Source: Clostridiales bacterium UBA4698 (GTDB lineage Bacteria > Bacillota > Clostridia > TANB77 > UBA1234). Taken from it: a stretch of 21,106 bases of DNA. The notes under the pieces were generated by a model. The model had not been told where the DNA came from. It ran no database searches and saw only the letters and a list, made by a program, of their open reading frames with translations. Shown in pieces: positions 1-8,800 of this stretch (position 1 is the stretch's first letter; the number at the start of each line of letters is the position of its first letter). The position numbers and the translations under genes were made by a program. The DNA is taken from NCBI GenBank assembly GCA_002404755.1, contig DHKI01000030.1:42976-64081 (forward strand). The letters run 5' to 3'.

Positions 1-245
1 CAGTCAACGTGTGCATAGTGTCTCTTTTCTGTTTGATACTCAACGTGTGCAGTATTGATTGTGATACCTCTAGCTCTTTCTTCTGGAGCTCCATCGATTT
101 GATCGTATGCTTTAAATTCAGCCTCTCCTTCTAATGCTAATACTTTTGTAATAGCAGCTGTTAAAGATGTCTTACCATGGTCAACATGTCCGATTGTACC
201 AATGTTAACGTGTGGTTTAGTTCTTTCAAATTTCTCTTTAGCCAT
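1..245 (-). CDS. tuf: Elongation factor Tu, N-terminal part (cut by window edge)
   Basis: EF-Tu is the GTPase that carries aminoacyl-tRNA to the ribosomal A site. About 81 N-terminal codons are visible on the minus strand, starting at ATG (243-245). Translation gives MAKEKFERTKPHVNIGTIGH, then the P-loop GHVDHGKTSL, then the switch-I motif RGITIN followed by TAHVEY. The frame is still open at position 1, just before the expected DxPGH (G3) motif. The P-loop reads GKTSL where GKTTL is the more common form; this is a conservative change. A strong ribosome binding site (AAGGAGGA on the minus strand, about 250-260) precedes the start. It is the last gene of the str cluster and follows fusA after a 136-bp gap. 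The identification is secure; only length and C-terminal features cannot be judged. Confidence 0.97.
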   Translation of the reverse strand, partial: MAKEKFERTKPHVNIGTIGHVDHGKTSLTAAITKVLALEGEAEFKAYDQIDGAPEERARGITINTAHVEYQTEKRHYAHVD

Positions 246-381
246 TTTAAAATCCTCCTTATTTTTATTTATTATATTATTTAATATTGAAATCTTATTA
301 ACAAGTTTATTTTATTAAACTTTGTTAAAATTTGCAATGATATTTGTAAAATTCACCAAATAAACATCACACAATTACAAC
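246..381 (-). other. fusA-tuf intergenic spacer with weak hairpin
   Basis: This is a 136-bp very AT-rich spacer between fusA and tuf. On either strand it holds an imperfect inverted repeat, AACAAGTTTA (301-310) against TAAACTTTGTT (317-327), with one bulged base. It is too weak and too poor in GC to be a convincing terminator. A TATAAT-like hexamer lies closer to tuf on the minus strand, but I found no well-spaced -35 element. tuf may therefore be read through from fusA, or have a weak promoter of its own; the sequence does not decide this. Confidence 0.4.
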
Positions 382-2463
382 TTATTTATTTTTTTGAGAT
401 GTAATTGCTTCTAATACAGACTTTGGAACTTCCTCATTATGGCTAGGTTCCATAGAGTATGTACCTCTACCTTGAGTTCTAGATCTTAAGTCTGTAGCAT
501 AACCAAACATTTCTGAAAGTGGTATGAAGCATCTGATTTCTTGCATTCCGTTCTTAGCTTCAATTCCTTCAAGTCTACCTCTTCTTGAGTTAACGTCACC
601 GATAACATCTCCCATGTATTCTTCAGGAACTACTATTTCAACTTTCATGATTGGCTCTAGTAATACTGGTTTAGCAAGTTTGCAGCACTCTTTGAATGCC
701 ATAGAAGCAGCAATCTTGAATGCCATTTCTGATGAGTCAACCTCGTGGTATGAACCATCAACTAATGTAGCTTTAACATCTACTACTGGGTAACCAGCTA
801 AGATACCCGTGTTTGTAGCTTCTCTGAAACCATCTTCGATTGGTTTGATGTATTCCTTAGGAACTGCACCACCAACGATTTTGCTTTCAAATTGAATACC
901 TGTACCTGGCTCAAGTGGTTCAAGTTCAAACCATACGTCACCGTATTGTCCCTTACCACCTGATTGTCTGATGAATTTACCTTCAGCTTTAACTTTGTTT
1001 CTAATTGTTTCTTTGTATGCAACTTGTGGTGCACCAACGTTAGCTTCAACTTTAAATTCTCTCTTTAATCTATCAACGATGATATCAAGGTGTAATTCAC
1101 CCATACCAGCGATAATTGTTTGACCTGTTTCTTGGTTTGTATATGTTTTGAATGTTGGATCTTCTTCGGCAAGTTTTGCGAGTGCAATACCCATTTTTTC
1201 TTGGTCAGCCTTTGTTTTTGGCTCAATTGCGATTGAGATAACTGGCTCTGGGAATTCCATTGATTCAAGTATAATTGGATACTTTTCATCACATAATGTT
1301 TCACCAGTTGTAACTTCTTTCAAACCAACAGCTGCAGCTATATCACCAGCATATACTTTATCTATATCTTCTCTGTGATTAGCATGCATTTGAAGAATTC
1401 TTCCGATTCTTTCTTTCTTATCTTTATTTGCATTTAGTACTGATGTACCAGCTTCAAGTGTTCCAGAGTAAACTCTGAAGAAGCAAAGTTTTCCAACGAA
1501 TGGGTCTGTTGCTATCTTGAATGCTAGAGCTGCAAATGGCTCACTATCTGATGGATGTCTGTCTTCCTCAGCACCTGTTTCTGGGTTTACACCCTTAATA
1601 GCAGGTATATCAAGTGGTGAAGGCATGTAATAAATTATATTATCAAGTAATTCTTGAACACCTTTGTTTTTGTATGAAGAACCACAACATACTGGTGTGA
1701 CTTTACAAGCTAATGTTCCTATTCTTAATCCTTTTCTGATTTCATCTTCACTTAGCTCTCCACCATCTAAGTATTTCATCATTAATTCTTCATCTTGTTC
1801 AGCAGCAGCTTCTATCATTTCGCTTCTATATTTTTCAGCTTTTTCTAGCATATCTGCTGGAACATCTGTCTCTTCTATATCTTTTCCTAAATCGTCTTTG
1901 TGTATGAAAGCTCTCATTCTAACAAGGTCTATAACACCTTTGAATTGATCTTCTGCACCGATAGGTAATTGTATAGGTATAGCATTTGCGTGCAATCTGT
2001 GTCTCATTTGCTCTACGCAGCTATAGAAATCTGCACCAGTTGTGTCCATTTTGTTAACGTAACACATTCTTGGTACATTGTATTTGTCAGCTTGTCTCCA
2101 AACTGTTTCAGATTGTGGTTGAACTCCACCTTTAGCACAGAATACTGTAACGCTTCCGTCTAGTACTCTAAGAGATCTTTCAACCTCAACTGTGAAGTCA
2201 ACGTGACCAGGTGTATCGATGATGTTTATTCTATGTTCTTTCCAGAAACAAGTTGTAGCAGCAGAAGTAATTGTGATACCTCTTTCTTGCTCTTGAGCCA
2301 TCCAGTCCATAGTAGCAGCACCTTCGTGAACCTCACCTATTTTGTGAGTTTTACCTGTGTAGAATAATATTCTCTCTGTTGTTGTTGTTTTACCAGCATC
2401 AATGTGAGCCATTATTCCTATGTTTCTTGTTTTTTCTAATGAAACTTTTCTCTCGGTAGCCAC
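382..2463 (-). CDS. fusA: Elongation factor G
   Basis: EF-G is the 693-residue translocase GTPase that moves tRNA and mRNA through the ribosome and acts with RRF in ribosome recycling. All GTPase motifs are intact: G1 AHIDAGKT (residues 19-26), G2 RGITIT (60-65), G3 DTPGHVDF (82-89) and G4 NKMD (136-139). The domain IV stretch GGKGQYGDVWFELEP and the C-terminal RGRLEGIEAKNG region are also present. The length is normal for bacterial EF-G. The start is GTG at 2461-2463, supported by an AAGGAGG ribosome binding site about 9 bp upstream; no ATG is better placed. It lies 35 bp downstream of rpsG and is almost certainly cotranscribed with it. Nothing unusual is seen, and there is no sign that this is a tetracycline-resistance paralogue. 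Confidence 0.98.
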   Translation of the reverse strand: MATERKVSLEKTRNIGIMAHIDAGKTTTTERILFYTGKTHKIGEVHEGAATMDWMAQEQERGITITSAATTCFWKEHRINIIDTPGHVDFTVEVERSLRVLDGSVTVFCAKGGVQPQSETVWRQADKYNVPRMCYVNKMDTTGADFYSCVEQMRHRLHANAIPIQLPIGAEDQFKGVIDLVRMRAFIHKDDLGKDIEETDVPADMLEKAEKYRSEMIEAAAEQDEELMMKYLDGGELSEDEIRKGLRIGTLACKVTPVCCGSSYKNKGVQELLDNIIYYMPSPLDIPAIKGVNPETGAEEDRHPSDSEPFAALAFKIATDPFVGKLCFFRVYSGTLEAGTSVLNANKDKKERIGRILQMHANHREDIDKVYAGDIAAAVGLKEVTTGETLCDEKYPIILESMEFPEPVISIAIEPKTKADQEKMGIALAKLAEEDPTFKTYTNQETGQTIIAGMGELHLDIIVDRLKREFKVEANVGAPQVAYKETIRNKVKAEGKFIRQSGGKGQYGDVWFELEPLEPGTGIQFESKIVGGAVPKEYIKPIEDGFREATNTGILAGYPVVDVKATLVDGSYHEVDSSEMAFKIAASMAFKECCKLAKPVLLEPIMKVEIVVPEEYMGDVIGDVNSRRGRLEGIEAKNGMQEIRCFIPLSEMFGYATDLRSRTQGRGTYSMEPSHNEEVPKSVLEAITSQKNK

Positions 2464-2498
2464 TTAGTTTTCCTCCTTATTCATATTCAAATTTAAAA

Positions 2499-2969
2499 TT
2501 ACCATCTATAATGTGCGAAAGCCTTGTTAGCTTCAGCCATTCTATGTGTATCTTCTTTCTTCTTGAAAGCTCCACCCATAGAGTTTATAGCATCTATAAT
2601 TTCGTTTGCTAATTTTTCTTTCATTGTTTTTTCGTTACGCTCTCTTGCATATCTAACAAGCCATCTTAATCCCAATGCTTGTCTTCTTTCGCTTCTGATT
2701 TCCATTGGAACTTGATATGTAGCTCCTCCGACTCTTCTAGCTTTAACTTCAAGTACAGGCATAACGTTTTCCATAGCTTCGTTAAATGCTTCTAATGCAT
2801 TTTTGCCAGTTTTTTCAGCAACTATATCAAATGCATCATAAACAATTGATTGAGCTAATGATTTTTTACCACTTTCCATTACGTTGTTAATAAGCTTAGT
2901 AACAACTTTGCTTTGATATACTGGATCTGGTAAAACTTCTCTTTTAGCTATATAACCTTTTCTTGGCAC
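2499..2969 (-). CDS. rpsG: 30S ribosomal protein S7
   Basis: S7 is a primary 16S rRNA-binding protein that nucleates assembly of the 30S head and lies near the E site. The 156-residue length is standard. The N-terminus MPRKGYIAKREVLPDPVY, the central motif ARRVGGATYQVPMEI and the end HRMAEANKAFAHYRW are all typical of the family. The start is GTG (2967-2969), preceded by GGAGGG in the minus-strand sequence with a suitable gap, so this gene and fusA both use GTG. It follows rpsL after a 128-bp spacer that contains a small hairpin. In E. coli, S7 represses its own operon by binding the S12-S7 spacer; whether that applies here is not shown by the sequence. Confidence 0.98.
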   Translation of the reverse strand: MPRKGYIAKREVLPDPVYQSKVVTKLINNVMESGKKSLAQSIVYDAFDIVAEKTGKNALEAFNEAMENVMPVLEVKARRVGGATYQVPMEIRSERRQALGLRWLVRYARERNEKTMKEKLANEIIDAINSMGGAFKKKEDTHRMAEANKAFAHYRW

Positions 2970-3097
2970 TGTTCTTCCCTCCTTACAAAATTAGTGTACA
3001 TTATACCGTACACCTAGGTACTCTGATAAGCTTCTATGCTTACCCGTAAGTGCTCTATACGATCTTTATCTATATATAAGCACCTTTTTTCTAAATC
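2970..3097 (-). promoter_or_regulatory. rpsL-rpsG spacer, possible S7 control region
   Basis: This 128-bp spacer within the str operon is longer than the 35-bp rpsG-fusA gap. Near the rpsG ribosome binding site it carries an inverted repeat, GTGTAC (2994-2999) and GTACAC (3008-3013), with an 8-nt loop. The loop contains a TATA-like string on the minus strand. Such a hairpin, about 25 nt before the GTG start, could affect translation of rpsG. Calling it an S7 autoregulatory site is an inference from the E. coli operon, not from sequence identity. Confidence 0.3.
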
Positions 3098-3514
3098 CTA
3101 TGATTTCTTTGGTTTCTTAGCTCCGTATCTAGAACGAGCTTGCATCCTGTCTTTTACTCCGGCAGTATCAAGTGTTCCTCTAATGATATGGTATCTAACA
3201 CCTGGAAGGTCTTTTACTCTTCCACCTCTTATAAGAACTACACTGTGTTCTTGTAAGTTATGTCCAACACCTGGGATATAAGCTGTAACCTCTTGAGTGT
3301 TTGTTAATCTAACCCTTGCAACCTTTCTTAAAGCTGAGTTTGGCTTTTTAGGTGTAGTTGTTTTAACTACTGTGCAAACTCCTCTTTTCTGTGGGCTTGC
3401 AGCGTTAGTTGTTCTCTTTAATTTTGAATTATATCCTTTTTGTAATGCTGGAGCTTTAGATTTAGAAGTTTTGTCTTTTCTTCCTTTTCTAACTAATTGG
3501 TTAATTGTAGGCAT
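3098..3514 (-). CDS. rpsL: 30S ribosomal protein S12
   Basis: S12 sits at the decoding centre of the 30S subunit and controls translational accuracy. At 138 residues it is the long Firmicute form, with the extra QKGYNSKLKRTTNAASPQKR segment before GVCTVVKTTTPKKPNSALRK. Both lysines linked to streptomycin response are wild type: the second K of TPKKPNSAL and the K of GGRVKDLPGVRYH. The sequence therefore predicts no S12-based streptomycin resistance. The aspartate of VKDLPG, the RimO methylthiolation site in other bacteria, is present. The ATG (3512-3514) is preceded by AGGGGGTGA on the minus strand about 10 bp away. It is the first gene of the str operon in this window. Confidence 0.98.
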   Translation of the reverse strand: MPTINQLVRKGRKDKTSKSKAPALQKGYNSKLKRTTNAASPQKRGVCTVVKTTTPKKPNSALRKVARVRLTNTQEVTAYIPGVGHNLQEHSVVLIRGGRVKDLPGVRYHIIRGTLDTAGVKDRMQARSRYGAKKPKKS

Positions 3515-3562
3515 TTTGTTTGGTTCACCCCCTGTTTTATTAGAATATATATTTCAAAGCAT

Positions 3563-3581
3563 TTTTAAAGGTGCTTTAAAA
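3563..3581 (-). promoter_or_regulatory. rpsL leader hairpin
   Basis: The transcribed leader between the str promoter and rpsL contains a perfect 8-bp inverted repeat, TTTTAAAG (3563-3570) and CTTTAAAA (3574-3581), around a 3-nt loop. It is AT-rich and only marginally stable. It could be a leader structure in the operon mRNA, but no T-tract follows that would make it an attenuator. Confidence 0.3.
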
Positions 3582-3650
3582 TCAGTTTTGGGTTTGCCCC
3601 TATATGGCAATCTCACTATTATTTTCTTCTTCTAAATAATAGCAGTTCAT

Positions 3651-3679
3651 ATTTTACCATTTAATGTTCTTTTTGTCAA
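3651..3679 (-). promoter_or_regulatory. Sigma-A promoter of the str operon
   Basis: On the minus strand a perfect -35 TTGACA (3679-3674) is followed, after exactly 17 nt, by -10 TAAAAT (3656-3651). Transcription should start near 3644 and give a leader of about 130 nt before rpsL. This is the best promoter match in the window and fits a highly expressed ribosomal operon. No rpoC or L7Ae-type gene lies upstream in the same unit; the operon starts here. Confidence 0.8.
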
Positions 3680-3828
3680 CCTCTTTTTTGTGTTTTATCC
3701 CTACGGGTAGCTATAATTATTGCCATTTTTGATTTTGTTCATTTTTGTGTTATTTCAAAATCAAAAATATAATGGTTGTTGCCTAATAATAGCGAATTTA
3801 TCATATAGCACGAAATTGTTTTTGACGC
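3680..3828. other. Non-coding gap between giant gene and str promoter, with AT-only inverted repeat
   Basis: No gene is seen between the str promoter and the giant-gene terminator. The region holds a perfect 12-bp inverted repeat, TTTTTGATTTTG (3726-3737) and CAAAATCAAAAA (3756-3767), with an 18-nt loop. The arms are almost pure A/T, so the hairpin would be weak. It may act as a second terminator insulating the str promoter, or as an UP-like AT-rich stretch upstream of the -35. A short, more GC-rich patch (ATCCCTACGGGTAGC, 3698-3712) includes the small dyad CTAC/GTAG. Confidence 0.35.
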
Positions 3829-3862
3829 AAAAAAGAACGGCCTATTTTTAGGTCGTTCTTTT
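3829..3862 (-). terminator. Rho-independent terminator of the giant surface-protein gene
   Basis: A 14-bp stem, AAAAGAACGGCCTA (3831-3844) against TAGGTCGTTCTTTT (3849-3862), with one G-T pair and a TTTT loop, begins 3 bp after the stop codon of the giant gene. On the minus strand the stem is followed by a run of T (complement of 3829-3834). The hairpin separates the giant gene from the str operon, although both run in the same direction. The opposite strand also has a short T-run, so some bidirectional action is possible. Confidence 0.85.
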
Positions 3863-3865
3863 ATA

Positions 3866-5820
3866 TTATCTTGCTCTTAAAGTCATTCTAAATGTATTCT
3901 TTGTTGCACTTCCTGTCCAGTTTAAGATACTTCCGTAACTTGTAACTCCAGTTATATTTCCGCCTAAGTATGTTGTATATGTACTGGTGTCTTTTTGCTT
4001 TACAGTTGCCTTCAATTTTTCTGGATCTCCGTATTGATTCATTTTTAATGTTCCACCAGAATTTGTTGCTGCACTTAAGTATCCTATTGCTGTCAATTGT
4101 TCTTGTTCGCTTACACGTGCTGCTAAGGATGTTCCAGATATTCCATAGTATGGTTCAATCGAGCCATTTATTCCTTTTGTCTTAGATAACATTTGTCTTA
4201 CAAGTGTTTCTGCTTCTTTAATACTGAATGTATCACCATAAATTTCATTGAACTTCTTCAAGCCTTCTGCAACTCTGATGTACATTACCTTTGTATCTAT
4301 GTCTTCATTTACCTCAACTTCTGTCTCTAAGCCAGCCTTATTTTCGAATATGAATTTAGTGCCCTTTTCAAAGCTATTTAACCTTGCAGTTACATTCTTC
4401 TTATAGTTTGTTGTACTGAACGATATTCCGTCACATTCAATTCCTTTTAATATATTTATCTTGTCTCCGTTTGGCTTTTCAACTCTGACTATTCTCATTA
4501 ATTGATTTCCTTCAAATTCGATTCTTGCTCTAGAATATTCGGTTGCTCCATATGTTGTATAAACTACTATAACTCTTGATTCATCTATAGTTGTTATATT
4601 GATTTTTTCTGTTACTGTATTCTCCAAATCATCAACTACAGTCCATGCATATGTTCCGTTCGATGTTGCGATGTAATCCATTGTGATTGTTAACTCATTG
4701 TTTGTTTTTACTACTTTGTCTTTCCACTCGCTCTTATCGAATTCAGAAGCATTTACCTTTATGCTTTCTATTTCTCTCGTTGATTTTATAATACCTATTA
4801 TCTTGACTTTCGTTGCAGATATTTGCTCTGTTTCAAATCTTATAGTTGGCTTTCTGTTTATTAACATATTAACATTTACTCTTGCTGTTTCGCTTGTTGT
4901 TGTATTACCTATAATATCTGAAACAATAACTCTAAAGTAATGTGCTCCTTCTTTTTTAGCCTTATAAATTACTTCAGATAATTCTGCTGAAGTTTCATCT
5001 GTTTCGAATGTTTCCCAAGTCTTGCCATCTCTGCTAAATTGCCATTCGTAGCTCTTGATTCCACTTTCATCTCTTGCTGTTACTGATAGCTCGGCTTCGT
5101 CACCAAAGATTCTTCCGTAACTATCTGCAGATGTTTTTATTATTCCAACTTCTGGTCCTTCATTATCTGCTTTTATGTTTAAGTTTATAGATGTTGCTTC
5201 ATTGTATCTTAAAGCCCTATCATATACTGACTTATCAGCAATCTTCAAATATATGCTTCCATTTTCGGTTATACCTTCTAATGTCAACGTATATTTATAA
5301 CCTCCATATTCTAGTGCAGAGTTAGAAGCATTTGCTGTTAAAACTTTCTTTATGTCTGTAAGTTCTGTTTGAATTCCCTTATGCATTACAACTATTTTAA
5401 TGTCTTCGATTGTAAATTCATTATCGTTTATTCCTGAAATTAAATCTTCAACTGTTAATTTTACTGTTATCTTTGAGTCTTTATTTATTACACCATTAAC
5501 ACTATTAGTTGTCTCTATCTCAGTAGCTCTAATGCTTGGATTTGTCTTATCTAGTTTTAACTTGTACTGACCAATTAATGACATTACTGCACCGTTTCCT
5601 TTATTGTATGCTCTTGCATAAATCGTTGTTTCTCTTGTTTCCCTTGATATTGTGAATGTGCCGTTGTATGCAAACCAGTCATCTCCGTTGAAACTATATT
5701 CGTATGTAACTTCAACTCCCGTAATAACATCAGATTGAATTGTTACCTCTACATCTCCACTTGCCCAAGTGCCACTTTCTATAATGTTTCCATCTTGCTT
5801 AACTATAATGTCTGGTGGTA
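3866..5820 (-). other. Non-repeat C-terminal tail of the giant protein
   Basis: About 650 residues follow the ninth YDG-type domain. They include further Ig-like pieces: a segment with SGDVEVTI and LDKTNPSI, then one with DNEGPEVGI and SYEWQFSRDGKTWE. After that comes a stretch I do not recognise, from RVIVVYTTYGATEYSRARI through FNEIYGDTFSIKEAETLV to a final Gly/Thr-rich end NTFRMTLRAR. The last 130 residues or so look like a distinct globular domain rather than a wall-sorting signal. How the protein is retained at the surface cannot be read from this end. Confidence 0.55.
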
Positions 5821-8800
5821 ATAATTCTTTGATTTCCCAGGTTGTTGTTAAATTCAATCCACCATCAACTGTGTAATTATCATTTGATACCGCAACAACT
5901 CTTGCAGTATAAGTTCCTTTCTCTGTTGCCTTATTTCCTTCGTATTCAGTTATTGTTACAACATCTCCAGGTACTACATTTCTTATCGTACCTGTTATAG
6001 TCTTTTCAGTACCATCATAAATAAATGTTGTTACTCCCCATCTTACCTCGATAGGACGTGGCTTAACTGTTACGTTTATTGTTGCTGTTACAGAACTATA
6101 TTGACTTGTTTCTTCCGTTGTTAATGTTATTGTTGCAGTTCCAACTTTTCCTGGTGTTATATTTATTGTTGTGTCTAATACACCTGCATTTGCTACATTG
6201 GCATCAGAAGTTGTTGCAGTTATTCTGCCATTTCCAGTGTACGTATATGGAATATTTCTCGTGTTATCGCCATAGATAAACTTAATATCTTTTTCACTAA
6301 CACTTATTTCTGGTACAGCTCTCGATACTTTAATTACAAATGTCTTTGTTCCTGCTGCATAGTTTTCTGATTCTGGTACGTTTATTGTCACAATAGATTC
6401 GCCAAATCCAACAGGTGTTATTGTCGCAGTTCCTTTGTTGTTGCCATCTTCATATTTTAGTGTTGCTACATTATCGTTGCCATTTAACACACTTGCAGTA
6501 ACATCTTCGCCATTGTATTTAAATTCAACACTGCCCTCTGTTCCATATACTAAAGATATCTCATCTTGAACATCTATAATTCTTTCTGCCTTTTTAATTA
6601 CCCAATCATGAGTGATATTTTCTCCGCTTACTACTGTATAATTATGATTATTAGTTCCTGTTGCCTCTGCTGTATAATTACCAGCTAGTATTGCTTTGTT
6701 TCCTGTGTATGTTAATTCTAAAGTATCATTTCCAACAAGATTTTTAACTATTGCAAATACTTCTTTTTCTCTTCCATCATATGCAAATTCATTTGCATTC
6801 CACTCCAAAATAACTGGCAACGGTTTTACTGTTACGTTTATTGTCTTTGTGGTTTCTGTATATTGTGATGTTGGTGCTGATGTCACACTAACAGTAGCTT
6901 TACCTTCTCCAACCGGCGTTATTATTATTTCATTTCCAGTTACAATTGCTGTTATTACATCTGAATCTGAAACTGCCACCGTAATTCTTCCATTACCGTT
7001 ATATGTGTATCTTGTTGTAAACGGTGCATCTCCATATGTCAAAGTGATATCTGTGTCTTCTATTTCTAATGTTGGCTCAATTGCATTTACTGTAATTTTG
7101 CATATAGCTGTTGCTTCTGCATAATTTTCTGTTTCAGGTATTTTCACAACAACATTACACTTACCAGCACCTTCTGGAGTTACAGTAATTCTTCCTCCAT
7201 TTTGTCCAACATCATGTTTAATTGTTGCAACACTTGTTGCTGTTGATTCAGCTGTTGCTGCTGTGTCTTCACCTGTAAATGTATACTCAATTTCTCCATC
7301 TGTTCCATAATCCAATATTAACTCTTCTGTTATTTGGACTTCACGTGGTGCCTTCTTAATCTCCCAATTGTATCTGATGTTCATTCCATCAACTACTGTA
7401 TAGTTTGGATTATCTACTGCTGTTACTTCCGCAGTATATCTTCCAGCTTTTGTTTTTGCATTATCTTTATATGTTAATGTTATTTCATCATTTCCAACTA
7501 AATTAGTAACAGTTGCTGTCACTTGTTTTTCTGTTCCATCATATACGAAATCGCCACTGCTCCATTTTAGAATGATTGGTCTTGGTTTTACTGTTACATT
7601 TATATCTTTGCTTCCTGCTTTATATTGAGGAGTTTCCGATGCCTTTATAGTGATTGTTGTTGTACCAACATTTACTGGTGTTACAACAATTCTGTTGTCT
7701 ATCATTTTAACAGTCGCAACATTTTCATTATTTGAAATAACTGTTACAGTTCCATTTCCATCATAATTAAATGTTGTCTCTGAAGAATTATCTCCATATA
7801 TGAATACGAATTCTGAAGGCTCATTTACTGTAATAGTTGGTTCTTTTGGAACAACTGTTAATTTAGCTTTTAGTTCTGTTATTGTTCCATCATAATCTTT
7901 TAATTTAACTATTACATTTGTTTCACCTGATGCTTTACCTGTAATTACTCCTGTTGCCTCATCTATGCTTGCCAAATCTGTGTTTTCTATTGAATAGCTT
8001 ATTTCTTTTGGCTCACCATCATATGTCAATGTTGGTCTTATCGTTTCAAATACTTCAACAACCAAATTGTCTTCTAATTGTGCATTGCTTACTTTGTCTA
8101 CAATATTTGATATCTCTATTGTACTGTTTGCAGTTACATCTGAAATATTTCCAGCTCCATCTCTAACAAATACATAGTATGTTCCATTATCAAATACTTC
8201 GTATTGGAATGTTGTACTTGTGAAATTGTTCCATGTTACATTATCTGCTGAAGTTGTTGTTCCAACATAATATTCTGTAACTCCACTTCCACCAACATCA
8301 GTGATTTCTGATACAGTTATAATTTTAGAGTTTGCCTTTCCTAATGGTGCCTCAACTTTTCCTATAACTGGTTTTGTCTTATCGATTTTTATTGTGTATG
8401 GTCCACTTTCATTTGTTACAGCTTTACCTTGTACGTTTACACCAACAAAATATATTACGTAATTAAAGTTTTTGTTAAAGTTAATTGTTGCTGTGTTATT
8501 TTCAAACAATGTGCCATCATAACTTCTTAAAGTCTTTTCGCCTTCAATTCTATAATATACTGATGTTACTGTTGTTGCTTCTGCAGGCATCTTTATTGTT
8601 GCTATTACATCATTATTTGTCCATTCGCTATCATATGGTGCATCATTTTCTTTTAATGTAACATCAATGCTTACCGTCTTAACTTCAAATTCAACAGTGT
8701 TAGATGTTGCACTATTGTAATTTTCTGTTTCCGCTACTTTTGCAAACATCTTGTATTTTCCTGGTGCTATTGATGTAGATGATGTTACAGTATTCCAATT

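Noticed and set aside
301..327. Terminator between fusA and tuf
   Set aside because: The hairpin is imperfect, almost without G/C pairs and lacks a proper T-run; read-through to tuf is more likely.
3098..3514. Streptomycin-resistance substitution in S12
   Set aside because: Both lysines commonly altered (in TPKKPNSAL and GGRVKDLPG) are wild type.
4000..4200. LPxTG-type sortase signal at the end of the giant protein
   Set aside because: No LPxTG-like motif followed by a hydrophobic segment and positive tail occurs; the protein ends NTFRMTLRAR.
6696..7124. Plus-strand open frames within the giant gene and within fusA
   Set aside because: They lie antisense to well-supported genes, have low-complexity composition (Val/Ile/Ser/Thr or Leu/His runs mirroring the sense codons) and no ribosome binding sites; they are shadows.
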